Assembly: GCF_001402875.1 (NCBI RefSeq)
Contig: NZ_CP012946.1
Span: 3,140,001 to 3,204,000 of the forward strand
Direction of reading: 5' to 3'
Source: Blastochloris viridis
GTDB lineage: Bacteria > Pseudomonadota > Alphaproteobacteria > Rhizobiales > Xanthobacteraceae
DNA length: 64,000 nt
The notes under the pieces are model-generated. The model did no database searches, was not told where the DNA came from, and worked only from the letters and a program-made list of their open reading frames with translations. Shown piece after piece: positions 18,532 to 27,780 of this stretch (its first letter is position 1; each line of letters begins with the position of its first letter). A program made the position numbers and the translations under genes.

Positions 18532-19608
18532 ATGACGATCAATCGACTGAAACATTTCCGGGTCATGAATGCGGAGACCCAGACCCAAGCCGCCAAGGCG
18601 GCGGGCGTGACGCAGCCAACGTATCAGCGCTGGGAAACCGGCAAGACCGAGATTCCGAAAAGCCACCTTGCCAAGCTGGCAAAGCACTTCAAGACTACCG
18701 AATTGGAATTGCTTGGTCGTCACCCGCCGAAAAAGGCAGCGTTCTATGACGACGAGGCTCCTCTGGACCTGCAATATTACGGTGAGTGTGCGGTGCATTT
18801 CGTCGGTGGTGGCGAGCCGCTGGTGCTTTCGATTTCGGAAGAGGCACACGCGCAAGCCTATGAAGAGTTACAGAGCGACAAGCGGTTCATCGTTATGAAG
18901 GACTTGGGCAACCGCACCGTGGCGATCCGGCACAAGGCGATTTCCGAGCTCTATTTTTCTAGTGAGGCTTATGACACCTACGGGCCGGATCATGCTTATT
19001 ACAAACTGGCAACGCCAATCCAGATGCCTGACACCCGAGACTGGGCCATCGTCGAGGCCATTCGAGATGAAGAGATTGGAGGGGGCGACCACACATCAGA
19101 TTTCGCTAAGGCCGATGTTGAGCGCGTCCAACGCCAGATCATGATTACCGACGAGCAGTTCGATGAACTGGTCGCCGAGGGTGCTATCAAACCCGAGAAC
19201 CTCGCAATTGAGAAAGCCGCGAGAGCGGCGGAAACCGATGAGATTATGGCCCTAGCTCACACGGTGACGGTCCAATTCTCGACCGGCAAGCGGCGGGAAA
19301 TCGCCTATGTCGATTGCAATCTTTTCGAATGCATCGAGCCTCTTATTGATATCCATTACCCCTATGGCGGAAACGATAACGACGAACCGAACATGATCCG
19401 CTTACCGTATGAGGGTTATCACCGCACTGTGTTCTTCAACCCGGATGTGCTGGATTATATTTCGTTCCCGACCCATAAAATCGAAGAGGGTGAGGTCGAG
19501 AGCTATGACGATGGGCTGATCGATGGCGATGAAGCCAATAGTGACGATGCCATGGTCATCAAGCTGCCGAAGACCAAAAAAAGAGGGAGAGGACGAAATG
19601 AGAACTGA
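18532..19608 (+). CDS. XRE-family transcriptional regulator with unknown C-terminal domain
   Basis: Protein of 358 residues. Residues about 1-65 form an XRE helix-turn-helix (NAETQTQAAKAAGVTQPTYQ, then RWETGKTEIPKSHLAKLAKH). The remaining 290 residues are acidic and not recognised; they include segments such as VTVQFSTGKRREIAYVDCNL, LIDIHYPYGGNDND and a basic tail KTKKRGRGRNEN. AGGAGA (18521-18526) supports the start. The base composition is clearly less GC-rich than the core genes, which suggests foreign origin. First gene of the island after tRNA-Ser, with a palindromic operator candidate upstream. It may control excision or transfer. Confidence 0.8.
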   Translation: MTINRLKHFRVMNAETQTQAAKAAGVTQPTYQRWETGKTEIPKSHLAKLAKHFKTTELELLGRHPPKKAAFYDDEAPLDLQYYGECAVHFVGGGEPLVLSISEEAHAQAYEELQSDKRFIVMKDLGNRTVAIRHKAISELYFSSEAYDTYGPDHAYYKLATPIQMPDTRDWAIVEAIRDEEIGGGDHTSDFAKADVERVQRQIMITDEQFDELVAEGAIKPENLAIEKAARAAETDEIMALAHTVTVQFSTGKRREIAYVDCNLFECIEPLIDIHYPYGGNDNDEPNMIRLPYEGYHRTVFFNPDVLDYISFPTHKIEEGEVESYDDGLIDGDEANSDDAMVIKLPKTKKRGRGRNEN

Positions 19609-19616
19609 TACCAGTG

Positions 19617-19790
19617 GCCCTGAGGAGCGACCTTTCTCGGCCTCATGCTGAGGAGGCTGCCGCCGGGTCGCGCCGTAGGCGTGCCCGATGCCAGGCTCCG
19701 CAGCCGTCTCGAAGCATGGCCGAAGGCCGCCGTCAGCGTCGCCTCATCCTTCGAGACGCGGTCTTGCGACCGCTCCTCGGGATGAGGCGA
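19617..19790. repeat. Dispersed palindromic repeat element
   Basis: Contains the hairpin CCTCATCC (19742-19749) with GGATGAGG (19780-19787), extended by CGAG/CTC arms, preceded by a related CCTGAGGAG and CTCATGCTGAGGAG part. The text resembles intergenic repeats of Bradyrhizobiaceae. No gene is seen in it. Confidence 0.5.
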
Positions 19791-19830
19791 GCCGACGTCG
19801 GCCAAAGGTCAAACGTAAAGGCCGTTGGTA

Positions 19831-20961
19831 TACCCCTACGCCGATGAAATCCCCGAGTTTGGCTTGCCGATGAGGTGGAAGCGGTCGGTGATCCGGCTGG
19901 CGAGGTCAGCGGCGTAGGTCGGCAGTTTCTGGAAGAAGTCCTCGAAGGCCTGTTTGAACAGGGCGAATTTGCCATAGGCCTTGTTGAACAGCACCTTGCG
20001 CTTCATGAAGTGCCAGAACCGCTCGATCAGGTTGAGGTTGGGCGCGTAGGACGGCAGATAAACCAGCTTCAGGCGGCAGCCCGGCCTGGCCAGATAGGCC
20101 GTGAGTTCGCGCGAGTGATTGTACCTGGCATTGTCGAGCACGACCGTGATCGTCGCCGTGCCGAGATGATGGGCGCTGAGATCGTCGAACAGGCGGATCA
20201 TCGCGGCGGAAGTGATGAGGTCTTCCTCGCGGTGGACCAGCTGGCGCGTCGGCCACGACAGCGCCCCGTTGATGTTGAGCCGGGTGCGGCCGTGGTTCGA
20301 CTTCAGCTCGACGGTCTTTCCCTTGCGCAGCCAGCCATGGGCGGGCCGGCCGGTATAGGAGGGGTGGGTGGCGTCGACAAAATAGAGCGGCGCCTCGGGG
20401 CCGGCGGCGTCCATCAGCGGCTTGAGCGTGGTGTCGAGAAAGGCCTGCTGCACCAAAGCGTCGGCCTTGGCCGGCACGCACTTCGGCTTCTTGTAGACAA
20501 AGCCGAGCCGCAGCAAGAGCTTGGCCATCGCGTGGGGCGTATAGTCCACCGCGAAGGAAGTGCGGACAAAGGCGCAAGCCTCCTTGGCAGTCTGGGGAAC
20601 CTCGTCAGCGATCCAGGCCGACAGCTTCGCCTGCTGGGCGGCATCCAGCGGCGAGCACCGCCCGACATAGGCCAGCGCCTCCACCCCGGCTCGGCCGCGC
20701 TCGGCATAAAGCGCCCGGTGCTCCAGAACCGTGCTCTCGTTGAGATAGAGCGCGGCGGCGATCTGCGCCGGCGTCCAGCCATCGTCGAGCAGCAGCAATA
20801 CGTTCACCCGCCGATGCACCGCGCTGTTGATCTGCCGGCGCATCAGCTTCAGGAAATACGATCGGTCCTCAGCCGTCAGAACCAGCCCTGCCATGCCGAC
20901 AGGGAATCACCAAACCCGCGCCAGGAAAACCGAAAAATCCAAATCCTTCGGAGTCGCGGTA
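19831..20961 (-). mobile_element. IS630-family insertion sequence, complete
   Basis: The ends are imperfect inverted repeats starting TACCCCTACGCCGATG on the left and TACCGCGACTCCGAAG on the right (minus strand), each preceded by TA (19829-19830 and 20962-20963), the target dinucleotide duplicated by this family. Length 1131 bases with one transposase gene. A truncated second copy in the opposite orientation lies at 60340-60930. Confidence 0.85.
19836..20894 (-). CDS. IS630-family transposase
   Basis: Protein of 352 residues, full length for the family. An N-terminal helix-turn-helix region (TPAQIAAALYLNESTVLEHR) is followed by the DDE catalytic domain: first Asp in LYFVDATHPSYTG, second Asp in ITVVLDNARYNHS, Glu in PSYAPNLNLIERFWHFMKRK. 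Nothing is broken, so it may be active. The copy at 60407 has the same sequence over the retained part except for one residue (FLDTTLK here, FLDATLK there). Confidence 0.93.
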   Translation of the reverse strand: MAGLVLTAEDRSYFLKLMRRQINSAVHRRVNVLLLLDDGWTPAQIAAALYLNESTVLEHRALYAERGRAGVEALAYVGRCSPLDAAQQAKLSAWIADEVPQTAKEACAFVRTSFAVDYTPHAMAKLLLRLGFVYKKPKCVPAKADALVQQAFLDTTLKPLMDAAGPEAPLYFVDATHPSYTGRPAHGWLRKGKTVELKSNHGRTRLNINGALSWPTRQLVHREEDLITSAAMIRLFDDLSAHHLGTATITVVLDNARYNHSRELTAYLARPGCRLKLVYLPSYAPNLNLIERFWHFMKRKVLFNKAYGKFALFKQAFEDFFQKLPTYAADLASRITDRFHLIGKPNSGISSA

Positions 20962-21167
20962 TATGACGTATCCTTGCCTTGCAGCCATGAATAGATTGAG
21001 AAGATGCTGGAAACTTACTTAGTTTGAGTCATTTGCCCTTAGCTCTATTTAGGAGGGCTATAGCGTAAACATAGTGCTCGTCATCATCGGCCGCGGCCCG
21101 CCACCTTGCGCTACGGCGCGCCGCGCTATCCTTGTTTTGTCAAGCGTTCGATAGAGCGCCCTTTCCG

Positions 21168-21193
21168 GACGCAGGCGCTCGAGCGCCTGCGTC
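21168..21193. terminator. 26-bp perfect palindrome downstream of traA
   Basis: GACGCAGGCGCTC (21168-21180) and GAGCGCCTGCGTC (21181-21193) form a perfect 13-bp stem 20 bases after the traA stop on the minus strand. There is no clear T-tract, so it may be a terminator hairpin or another binding site. Confidence 0.45.
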
Positions 21194-21213
21194 TTCAAAC
21201 CAAGCGCGGGCGA

Positions 21214-23573
21214 TCATATGGCATCGGCCGCACGGGCATGGCGGATGAGCGCATCGCGGCGGGCATCGCGTAGCGCTGCCGCCGGATCGGCCGCCACGGT
21301 CCGCTCCGGCACGACCTTGCGCACGATCTCGACGACACGCTCGCGGAAGGTGATGCCGCGCCGCTCGGCATAGCCTTGCGCCGGGTCGAGCCGCTCGTAA
21401 TCCGTCGCCATATCCTTGGCGCGGTCGCGCGACAGGGTGCGGACGAGACGCTCCTCGCTGGCGAAGTCGTCGCGGCCGTAATGCAGGTCCAGGCTGTCGC
21501 GGTGGCGCGACAGCGCGACATAGCTCGAATGGGCATCCAGGCCCGGCGTCGCCAGCACGAGGGCGCGGTCCACGGTCATGCCTTGCGCCTTGTGGATGGT
21601 GGCGGCATAGCCGTGGTCGATGCGATCGTAATCCTTGAGATCGAACGAGACGCTACGCCCATCGTCGGTGCGCACGGTGATGGATTGCGGGCTGACGTGT
21701 TCGATGGTGCCAAGCGTGCTGTTCTTCACGCCAAGTCCATCCCCACCAAGCCTGCGCTCGTTCTGCAGGAACATGATGCGGTCGCCGCGGGCAAAGCTGC
21801 GGTCGCCGCGCTGGGTCGTGACGCGCACGTCATCGTCGAGATCGCCGGCGGCGCGCATCCGCTCGCGCGCAGCGTCGTTGAGGGCCTGCACTTCGGCGTT
21901 CGTGTGCGTGAGGATGATGCGGCTGAGGTCCGGCGACGCCTGCCGGTCGCGGTCCCAGCGCCCGATCAGATTTTCGCGCGCTTGGTGCCGTGTCGATGCC
22001 TCATGCACCATGCCATGGGTGTCATAGGCCTGGATCGCCTCGCCGGTCCGGCCGGTTGCCAGATCGCGCGTGGCGTCGCGCTGCCAGCCCTCGCGCTGGC
22101 GGCGCACCTCGCCGATTTCCGCGCCGCCGTGGCGCTCAACGAGCGAGCGGAACGCCGCGCCCGCCTCGATGGATTGCAGCTGCTGCGGATCGCCGACCAG
22201 CACCACCTTGGCGCCGGCCTCGGCGGCATGAGAGAGCACGCGCTCCAGCTGGCGCGTGCCGGCCATGCCTGCTTCGTCGATCACCAGAACATCGCGCGCG
22301 GTGAGCGCGTCGCGGCCCTGTCCCCAGCCATGTTCCATGCTGGCGATGGTGCGCGAGGCGATGCCCGATCCGCCTTCCAGATTCTCGGCGGCGATGCCGG
22401 ACAGCGCCACGCCCCGGACCTCATAGCCCGCCGCTTCCCAGGCCTCCCGCGCCACGCCCAGCATCGCGCTCTTTCCCGTCCCGGCATAACCGACCACGAC
22501 GCCGAGATCGCGCCCGTCCGTGACATGCGCCAGCGCGTCGGCCTGCTCGCCGGAAAGAACGAGGCCCCGCAATTCCGCCCGCGCCAGCGCCGCCTTTCTG
22601 TCGGCGTCGTTCACCTCGTGGCGTTGCCGCTCCGCCATCAGTTCGGCGGCGCGGTGCAGGCGCTGTTCGGCCTCGATCATCGCTTGGGTGGTGAAGCGAT
22701 CCTCGCCCCGTCCGTCCTGGCCGAGTTCGACCAGATCGGGCGCACCGCGCATCGCGCCCATCACCGCGTTGAACTGGTCGAGCCCGTCGCTGTGCCGATG
22801 CGCGAACATCGCCATGTGTCGGCGCGTGAAGGTCGATTGCTGATGGGTGATCGCGTCCAGCGCCAGGGAAGGATCGGCGATGATCCGCGCGCCATTGCCG
22901 CGCGGTCGGCAGTCTCGATTCCTTCGCCCTTGATGCGCTGGGCCGGCGCGCCGATCTGGCATTGCGGCTCCAGCGCGATGCCCTGCGCTTCCAGGCTGCG
23001 GTGGTCGATGCGCGCGTCGATGTCGAGCTCGGCCAGACGTTCGTTGGCCAGCTCCGCCCAGCGTTCGCGCCAACGTTCCACCATCTCGGTGCGGTTCCAC
23101 TCGCGCACCTTCCGGCCGAAGCCGCTCTCATCGACTTCGCGCATGGTCAGCATGACATGGGCATGGGGTTTCGGCACGCCATCCGCGCCGATGTCCCAAT
23201 GCACATTGAGGTCGGCGATCATGCCATGCTCCACGAATTCGGCCTGCACGAAGTCGCGGGCGAGGTCGATGCCCTGGCGCGAGGTCAACTCCCGCGGCAG
23301 GGCGAATTCCACCTCGCGGGCCAGCTGCGCGTCGCGCCTCAGCTCGAACGCCTCGACGTCATTCCACAGCCGCTCGCGGTCGCGCCACGCCTCCGGTGCA
23401 TTGTCCGGCAGCATAACCTCAGAATGGACGACGCCACGCTTGGCGGAGAAGTCGTGGCTGCGCTCCAGCCGATCGTCGCGCAGTCGCGAGGCCGAGCGGT
23501 AGGCGGCAGACGCCACCGCGCTGGAGCCGGATGTGCGGCCAATGACCTTGACGTGCAGATGATAGATCGCCAT
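21214..23573 (-). pseudogene. traA: Ti-type conjugative relaxase TraA, frameshifted
   Basis: The N-terminal frame (from 23573) reads MAIYHLHVKVIGRTSGSSAV with the MobA/MobL relaxase core, including the metal-binding His motif PKPHAHVMLTMREV, but runs out of frame near 22890. The second frame carries the helicase: Walker A VVGYAGTGKSAML, Walker B VLVIDEAGMAG, GDPQQLQ, and the UvrD-like C-terminal TIHKAQGMTVDRA and YVALSRHRD, ending at 21214. The expected join is MAR-(EN)-GARIIADPS; the sequence has GGCGCGCGGATC where two GCGCGCG tracts would be expected, so a deletion of about 14 bases between short repeats probably caused the shift. TraA nicks oriT and unwinds DNA for transfer. It is divergent from traC-traD with oriT between, the standard Ti-plasmid layout. 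Confidence 0.85.
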
Positions 23574-23603
23574 CGCGACCCGATCATCAGCACGGCGAAG
23601 CGC

Positions 23604-23634
23604 ACGTCGGAACGACGTATAAGCGCGCCCTCGA
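23604..23634. other. oriT: Origin of transfer (oriT), Ti/RSF1010 type nick region
   Basis: ACGTCG (23604-23609) and CGACGT (23613-23618) form an inverted repeat followed directly by ATAAGCGCGCCCTCG. This matches the layout of the oriT of Agrobacterium Ti plasmids (CGACGTATAATTGCGCCCTTGG) and the Q-type nick consensus ending GCGCCCT. It lies in the 171-base spacer between divergent traA and traC, where Ti-type oriT sites are found. Confidence 0.8.
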
Positions 23635-23744
23635 AACTAATTTCTCGGGAATGCCCGCGCGGTTCCAAACCGTCCCGGCAACCCTACAGCATTCCGGCAG
23701 ACGCTCAACTACCCTCGCGCCATCAACAGCGCAGGGAGGACGTG

Positions 23745-24119
23745 ATGCGCAAGCCGCGGGACTTCGATGCGGAGCTGAAGGTGCTCGAAGACAAGGCGCG
23801 ACATCTCAAGAGCCGCAAGGTGCAGCAGCTTGGCGAACTGGTGATCGCCACCGGCGCCGACGCGCTCACCGCCGACGAACTGGCCGGCGCGCTGATGGTG
23901 CTGACCGAGATCAAGGATGCCGGCAAGCGGGAGGCCTGGGCGAAGCGCGGCGCTGCGTTTTTTCAGGGGCGATCCCGATCGGGCGGTGCCGGAGAGCCGC
24001 CCCCAGGCGACAGCGGCGCAACGGCGCGGCCTGCATCGACGCCTGACCGCAACACCGGCAGCGCTTCAACGCTTCCAGGTGGCCCGCAGCCGCCATCAGG
24101 CGGCACGGGCGCAGCATGA
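23745..24119 (+). CDS. traC: Conjugal transfer protein TraC
   Basis: Protein of 124 residues, MRKPRDFDAELKVLEDKARH, then LKSRKVQQLGELVIATGADA, typical of small TraC-type accessory proteins of Ti-like DNA-processing systems; the C-terminal 45 residues are a low-complexity Gly/Pro/Ser tail. GGGAGGA (23734-23740) supports the ATG at 23745. The TGA is separated by one base from traD. It is thought to help relaxosome assembly at oriT. Confidence 0.8.
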   Translation: MRKPRDFDAELKVLEDKARHLKSRKVQQLGELVIATGADALTADELAGALMVLTEIKDAGKREAWAKRGAAFFQGRSRSGGAGEPPPGDSGATARPASTPDRNTGSASTLPGGPQPPSGGTGAA

Positions 24120-24120
24120 C

Positions 24121-24339
24121 ATGCGCACTTGGCAAGTTGAGCGCCGCAAGCGCACGCGGCACCTGATCGAACTCGGCGGCCTCGTCGTCAAAGCCGGCAT
24201 CGTCGACCTCACCAGCGACGACCGAACGATCCTTTATGGCGCGCTGCTCTGGATGGCAGATAAGCTCAAAGGCGAAGAACGCGCGAAGGCATTGGCGCTC
24301 TGGGCCGCGAAAGGGAAGCAGGCGTTCGAGAATGACTAA
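24121..24339 (+). CDS. traD: Conjugal transfer protein TraD
   Basis: Protein of 72 residues, MRTWQVERRKRTRHLIELGG, then LVVKAGIVDLTSDDRTILYG, the standard TraD family of Ti/ICE-type systems. It starts one base after the traC stop. The coupling-protein gene traG that normally follows is absent, so the transfer module is incomplete here. Confidence 0.85.
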   Translation: MRTWQVERRKRTRHLIELGGLVVKAGIVDLTSDDRTILYGALLWMADKLKGEERAKALALWAAKGKQAFEND

Positions 24340-24661
24340 GCATCAGTTTCGCCAAACGACGACGGCACCTTCAATGTGTCGTGATTATAGAATGAAATGC
24401 GCTCCAAGGCATCAGCCACCTCTGCCGTTTGACATCGGGCAATTCGGCGAGATTGCGCTGTTTCCGCATGACGGCAGGCAAATGCTGAGCCTCCGATATC
24501 CCGAGAAGTTCTCCAATCCGACTCGCCTCGTTTGAAGCCGTCAAGGAAGCGTCGGTGAACTTCAGGTATGGCAGCGACCTGCACCAACACGGTGATCCAC
24601 GCCGACCGCGGGTAGGTCGGAAGTTATGCTATGCTGTTGGGGGTGTGGTTGGGGGCATCGC
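24340..24661. other. Non-coding stretch where traG would be expected
   Basis: No convincing gene or repeat in about 320 bases. TraG usually follows traD in this arrangement, so a deletion is likely. Confidence 0.4.
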
Positions 24662-25954
24662 ATGCCGGCGAAGATTCGAGTGTTTGTGAGCAGCACAATG
24701 GACGACCTCGCCAACGAGCGGGAGGCAGTCGTCGGTGCTATTAAGAGCCTGAATCTCGAGCCGGTGAACGCCGAAGGCATCCTCCCGAACGGCGGGACAA
24801 GTTGGGCCGTCCTGGAGCAGGAAATCCGGACTTCTCTGATCTGTATCCTGATCCAGGGTGAACGGTATGGCTGGATACCGACGGAGGGTTACGGCGGCGG
24901 CAAGGGCAAATCCGTCACCCATCTCGAGATCGACGTCGCCCGGGATCAAGAGATTCCAATTTTGCCCTTCTTCAAAAAGCTAAAGTACGGAGCGGATTCG
25001 ACCAGCGAAGATGCGATTCTCAGGGACAAGTTTCGCAATGAAATCGGTAACTGGAAAACCGGCTTATTTCGCTGCGAGTTCAATCTCGCATCCGACTTGC
25101 GGGAAAAGGCATTCCAGGCTTTGCTTGACGTGTTCACCAGTTCATTCCTGCGCACCGCCGTGCAAAATAGAGTTTCGAAGGTAGCAGCGCAATCGCCAGC
25201 CGCGTTCACCTTCACGAGCTGGGTGCCGCCGCCGCCTCTGGCGGACGCTTCCGCGCCGCCGGAGGTCCTGTTCGCCGGCGCAGGATTGTCGCTCAGCGCC
25301 GGCTATCCGAGTGCTAACGCCTTGGCGGGGGTTATCGGCCGAACTCTCGGCCTTGATCCAGACCAGACGTCACGCCACAGCCTAGCCCAGTTGTTCGAAG
25401 TGGCCGAGACGATGCTGGGACGCGACCGAAGCCTCAGCATCGTCAGCAAACTCCTTAATCCGCCCCTGCCCGTCGAGCCCACCCCGGCCCACGTGGCGGC
25501 GGTGCGACGGTTTCCCATCATCCTGACCACCAACTACGACCGGCTGTTTGAGCGCGCCTGTGAAATGCTCAAGATCCCATACTCCGTGCGGACGCCAGGC
25601 GACGATGTGAGCGGCGATGCAAAGCCGGCGGTCACGATCTTCAAGATCGATGGGTCGATCGACCGTCCGACGACTCTCGTTTTGAGCCCCGGCGACGCGA
25701 ATCGTGCGCGGATGGACAGGTCCTTTTGGGCCGCGGTTGAGGACGTGATGAATACATCCCGGCCAATTGTCATCGGCCACTCGATGCGCGACGCGAACAG
25801 CCTGAGCCTAATGAACGGGCGAAACCGGAAAATACGGGGAGTTTATGTAGCACCCGTGATCGATCCCATCGACGGGCGCTTGCTGCTGGACGGGCTCAAC
25901 CTTGAGGGCGTCGAAAGCTCGGCCAGCGACTACCTTTGGAGGACGCAGCCTTAA
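24662..25954 (+). CDS. DUF4062-SIR2-like fusion protein, putative defence NADase
   Basis: Protein of 430 residues. The N-terminal DUF4062 domain (about 1-110) reads PAKIRVFVSSTMDDLANERE with later GERYGWIPTEGYGG; DUF4062 domains have a TIR-related fold and occur in STAND and defence proteins. The C-terminal part (about 200-425) is SIR2-like: NAD-binding FAGAGLSLSAGYPSA, the LTTNYDRLFERA motif and the IGHSMRDANSLSLM motif. The position that carries the catalytic His in SIR2 proteins (KIHGS type) reads KIDGS, with Asp330. Such fusions usually act as NAD-depleting anti-phage effectors. The ATG at 24662 is chosen because the domain starts directly after it. It faces the stump of a HerA-like ATPase gene. 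Confidence 0.8.
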   Translation: MPAKIRVFVSSTMDDLANEREAVVGAIKSLNLEPVNAEGILPNGGTSWAVLEQEIRTSLICILIQGERYGWIPTEGYGGGKGKSVTHLEIDVARDQEIPILPFFKKLKYGADSTSEDAILRDKFRNEIGNWKTGLFRCEFNLASDLREKAFQALLDVFTSSFLRTAVQNRVSKVAAQSPAAFTFTSWVPPPPLADASAPPEVLFAGAGLSLSAGYPSANALAGVIGRTLGLDPDQTSRHSLAQLFEVAETMLGRDRSLSIVSKLLNPPLPVEPTPAHVAAVRRFPIILTTNYDRLFERACEMLKIPYSVRTPGDDVSGDAKPAVTIFKIDGSIDRPTTLVLSPGDANRARMDRSFWAAVEDVMNTSRPIVIGHSMRDANSLSLMNGRNRKIRGVYVAPVIDPIDGRLLLDGLNLEGVESSASDYLWRTQP

Positions 25955-26083
25955 GAGCAACAGGATACGACCCTATGCGCCAGGAGCGAACCCTGGCCAT
26001 ACGCCGCAAATCATACCGACGGCGGCGGCAGCCGACCGTTGGTATCAGATGCTAGGACGGGTCAGACTCCCAGGTCAGCCCTC

Positions 26084-26349
26084 TTAATCTTCACGCCGCC
26101 AGCGCTTCACTACAGCTGCGATCGCCTCAAGACTGATGGGAGGCTTCGCCCAGCCGTCCGCGAATTTGATGTCGTTCGAATCTGGAAGTTGATTGTCGTT
26201 CAGCTCGCGAATCTTAATTCTCGCAGGAATGGCAGCGGCCTCACCAACGAAGATCGCTTCGCGCCTCACCAAGGACGGCAACAGCTTCGTCAGTCCTGCG
26301 AGGCTGTCGGGCAGAAACCGACCAACGTGTTCTTGGTCGACGGAGTTTG
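26084..26349 (-). pseudogene. 3' remnant of HerA-type ATPase gene, cut by IS3
   Basis: The minus-strand frame ending at 26084 encodes TNSVDQEHVGRFLPDSLAGL, TKLLPSLVRREAIFVGEAAA, IPARIKIRELNDNQLPDSND, then FADGWAKPP. This is the characteristic C-terminal part of HerA/DUF87 helicases (DQEHV, LPDSLAGLTKLLPSL, EAIFVGEA, P-x-R). The Walker-bearing N-terminal part is gone; the IS element begins exactly where the homology stops. Confidence 0.75.
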
Positions 26350-26399
26350 TGAACCGCCCCGGGTTTGCCGGAGGCTCCAACTCCTGAGAAGGTGGAGCC

Positions 26400-26729
26400 A
26401 TGAGCAAGCAGACGAGCAGCAAGTTTTCTCCTGAGGTTCGATCGCGGGCGGTGCGGATGGTGCTGGATCACGAGCGTGAGCACCCCTCGCGCTGGGCGGC
26501 GGTGGTGTCGGTCGCCACCAAGATCGGCTGCACGCCGCAGACCCTGAACGAGTGGATCCGGAAGACCGAGGTCGACGCCGGAAAGCGGGTGGGCGTGCCC
26601 AGCGACGTCGCCGAGAAGCTCAAGGCCCTGGAGCGGGAGAACCGGGAACTGCGGCAGGCCAACGAGATCCTGCGCAAGGCGTCGGCGTATTTTGCGATGG
26701 CGGAGCTCGACCGCCGGTCCAAGACATGA
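26400..26729 (+). CDS. IS3-family transposase OrfA
   Basis: Protein of 109 residues: an N-terminal helix-turn-helix ([31 protein letters not shown]) and a C-terminal leucine-zipper-like helix ([20 protein letters not shown]) that mediates oligomerisation. It overlaps orfB by four bases (ATGA); in IS3 elements a -1 ribosomal frameshift usually fuses the two into the active transposase. Confidence 0.93.
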   Translation: MSKQTSSKFSPEVRSRAVRMVLDHEREHPSRWAAVVSVATKIGCTPQTLNEWIRKTEVDAGKRVGVPSDVAEKLKALERENRELRQANEILRKASAYFAMAELDRRSKT

Positions 26730-27631
26730 TCGCGTTCATCGACGATCACCGCGAGGTCCACGGGGTCGAGCCGATCTGCAAGGTGCTGCCGATCGCCCCC
26801 TCGACCTACCATGACCATGTCGCCAAGCGGGCCGATCCGGCGAAGCTCTCGGCGCGGGCAAAGCGCGACCAGGCCTTGCGTCCTGAGATTGCCCGCGTCT
26901 TCGCCGAGAACTTCGAGGTCTATGGCGCGCGCAAGGTCTGGCGGCAGATGGTGCGCGAGGGCTTCGACGTCGCGCGCTGCACCGTCGAGCGCCTGATGCA
27001 GGACATGGGATTGCGCGGCGTCATTCGCGGCAAGCCGGTGCGGACGACGGTGCCAGACAAGGCGGCGCCGTGCCCGCTCGACCACGTCAACCGGGTGTTC
27101 CATGCTCCGGCGCCAAACATGCTCTGGCTCTCCGACTTCACTTACGTCAGCACGTGGTCGGGCTTCGTCTACGTCGCCTTCGTGATCGACGCCTACGCCC
27201 GCCGCATCGTCGGCTGGCGCGTCTGCCGCACGGCGCACGCCAGCTTCGTGCTGGATGCGCTGGAGCAGGCGCTTCATGACCGGCGGCCCGCCCGCAAGGC
27301 CGGCCTGGTGCACCATTCGGATCGCGGATCGCAATACGTCAGCATCCGCTACACCGAGCGCCTGGCCGAGGCGGGCATCGAGCCCTCGGTCGGCAGCGTC
27401 GGCGACTCCTATGACAACGCGCTCGCCGAGACCATCAATGGCCTCTACAAGGCCGAGGTTATCCATCGAAAGGGACCGTGGCGGTCGTTCGAGGCCGTCG
27501 AGTTCGCCACGCTGGAATGGGTCGACTGGTTCAACAACCGCCGCCTGCTGGCGCCGATCGGCAATATTCCGCCGGCCGAAGCCGAGGCGCGCTACTATGC
27601 CATGCTGGAAGAGACAGCGATGGCCGCGTAA
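26726..27631 (+). CDS. IS3-family transposase OrfB (integrase catalytic part)
   Basis: Protein of 301 residues with the rve-type DDE core: [20 protein letters not shown] (first Asp), [10 protein letters not shown] (second Asp), [20 protein letters not shown] (Glu). The frame stays open upstream of the ATG, as expected for a frameshift-produced OrfAB protein. The copy at 61307 differs by one residue (HRKGPW here, HRKEPW there). Confidence 0.93.
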   Translation: MIAFIDDHREVHGVEPICKVLPIAPSTYHDHVAKRADPAKLSARAKRDQALRPEIARVFAENFEVYGARKVWRQMVREGFDVARCTVERLMQDMGLRGVIRGKPVRTTVPDKAAPCPLDHVNRVFHAPAPNMLWLSDFTYVSTWSGFVYVAFVIDAYARRIVGWRVCRTAHASFVLDALEQALHDRRPARKAGLVHHSDRGSQYVSIRYTERLAEAGIEPSVGSVGDSYDNALAETINGLYKAEVIHRKGPWRSFEAVEFATLEWVDWFNNRRLLAPIGNIPPAEAEARYYAMLEETAMAA

Positions 27632-27670
27632 CTCAAGCCAAAACGCCTCCGGCAAACCCGGGGCGGTTCA

Positions 27671-27780
27671 GTCGCCATGGCCCTGCGTTGGACGGCGGCC
27701 GCCATGATCGAAGCCGGCAAAGATTCAAGGCTTCCGGCGGCTCAACGCCCACACTCAAACGCGACTGTTCAGATTACCTG
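27671..27780 (+). pseudogene. IS256-family transposase C-terminal relic
   Basis: ALRWTAAAMIEAGK is the conserved C-terminal motif of IS256 transposases; with one frameshift the next codons read IQGFRRLNAHTQ, matching the GFRRLxAHKQL that follows in intact proteins. Only about 35 codons remain, directly abutting the IS3 right end. Confidence 0.6.

Larger units (their letters stand above)
26350..27670 (+). mobile_element. IS3-family insertion sequence, copy 1 (left boundary of biosynthetic segment)
   Basis: A 1321-base element bounded by perfect 26-base inverted repeats that begin TGAACCGCCCCGGGTTTGCC on the left (26350) and its complement on the right (ending 27670). It carries orfA and orfB. 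The flanking triplets (TTG and GTC) do not match, so there is no target duplication. Copy 2 at 60931-62251 has the same length and direction, with three base differences noticed. Confidence 0.9.

Noticed and set aside
26400..27631. orfA/orfB overlap as a broken gene
   Set aside because: Overlapping frames with ATGA are normal for IS3 elements, which use programmed frameshifting; not counted as a mutation.
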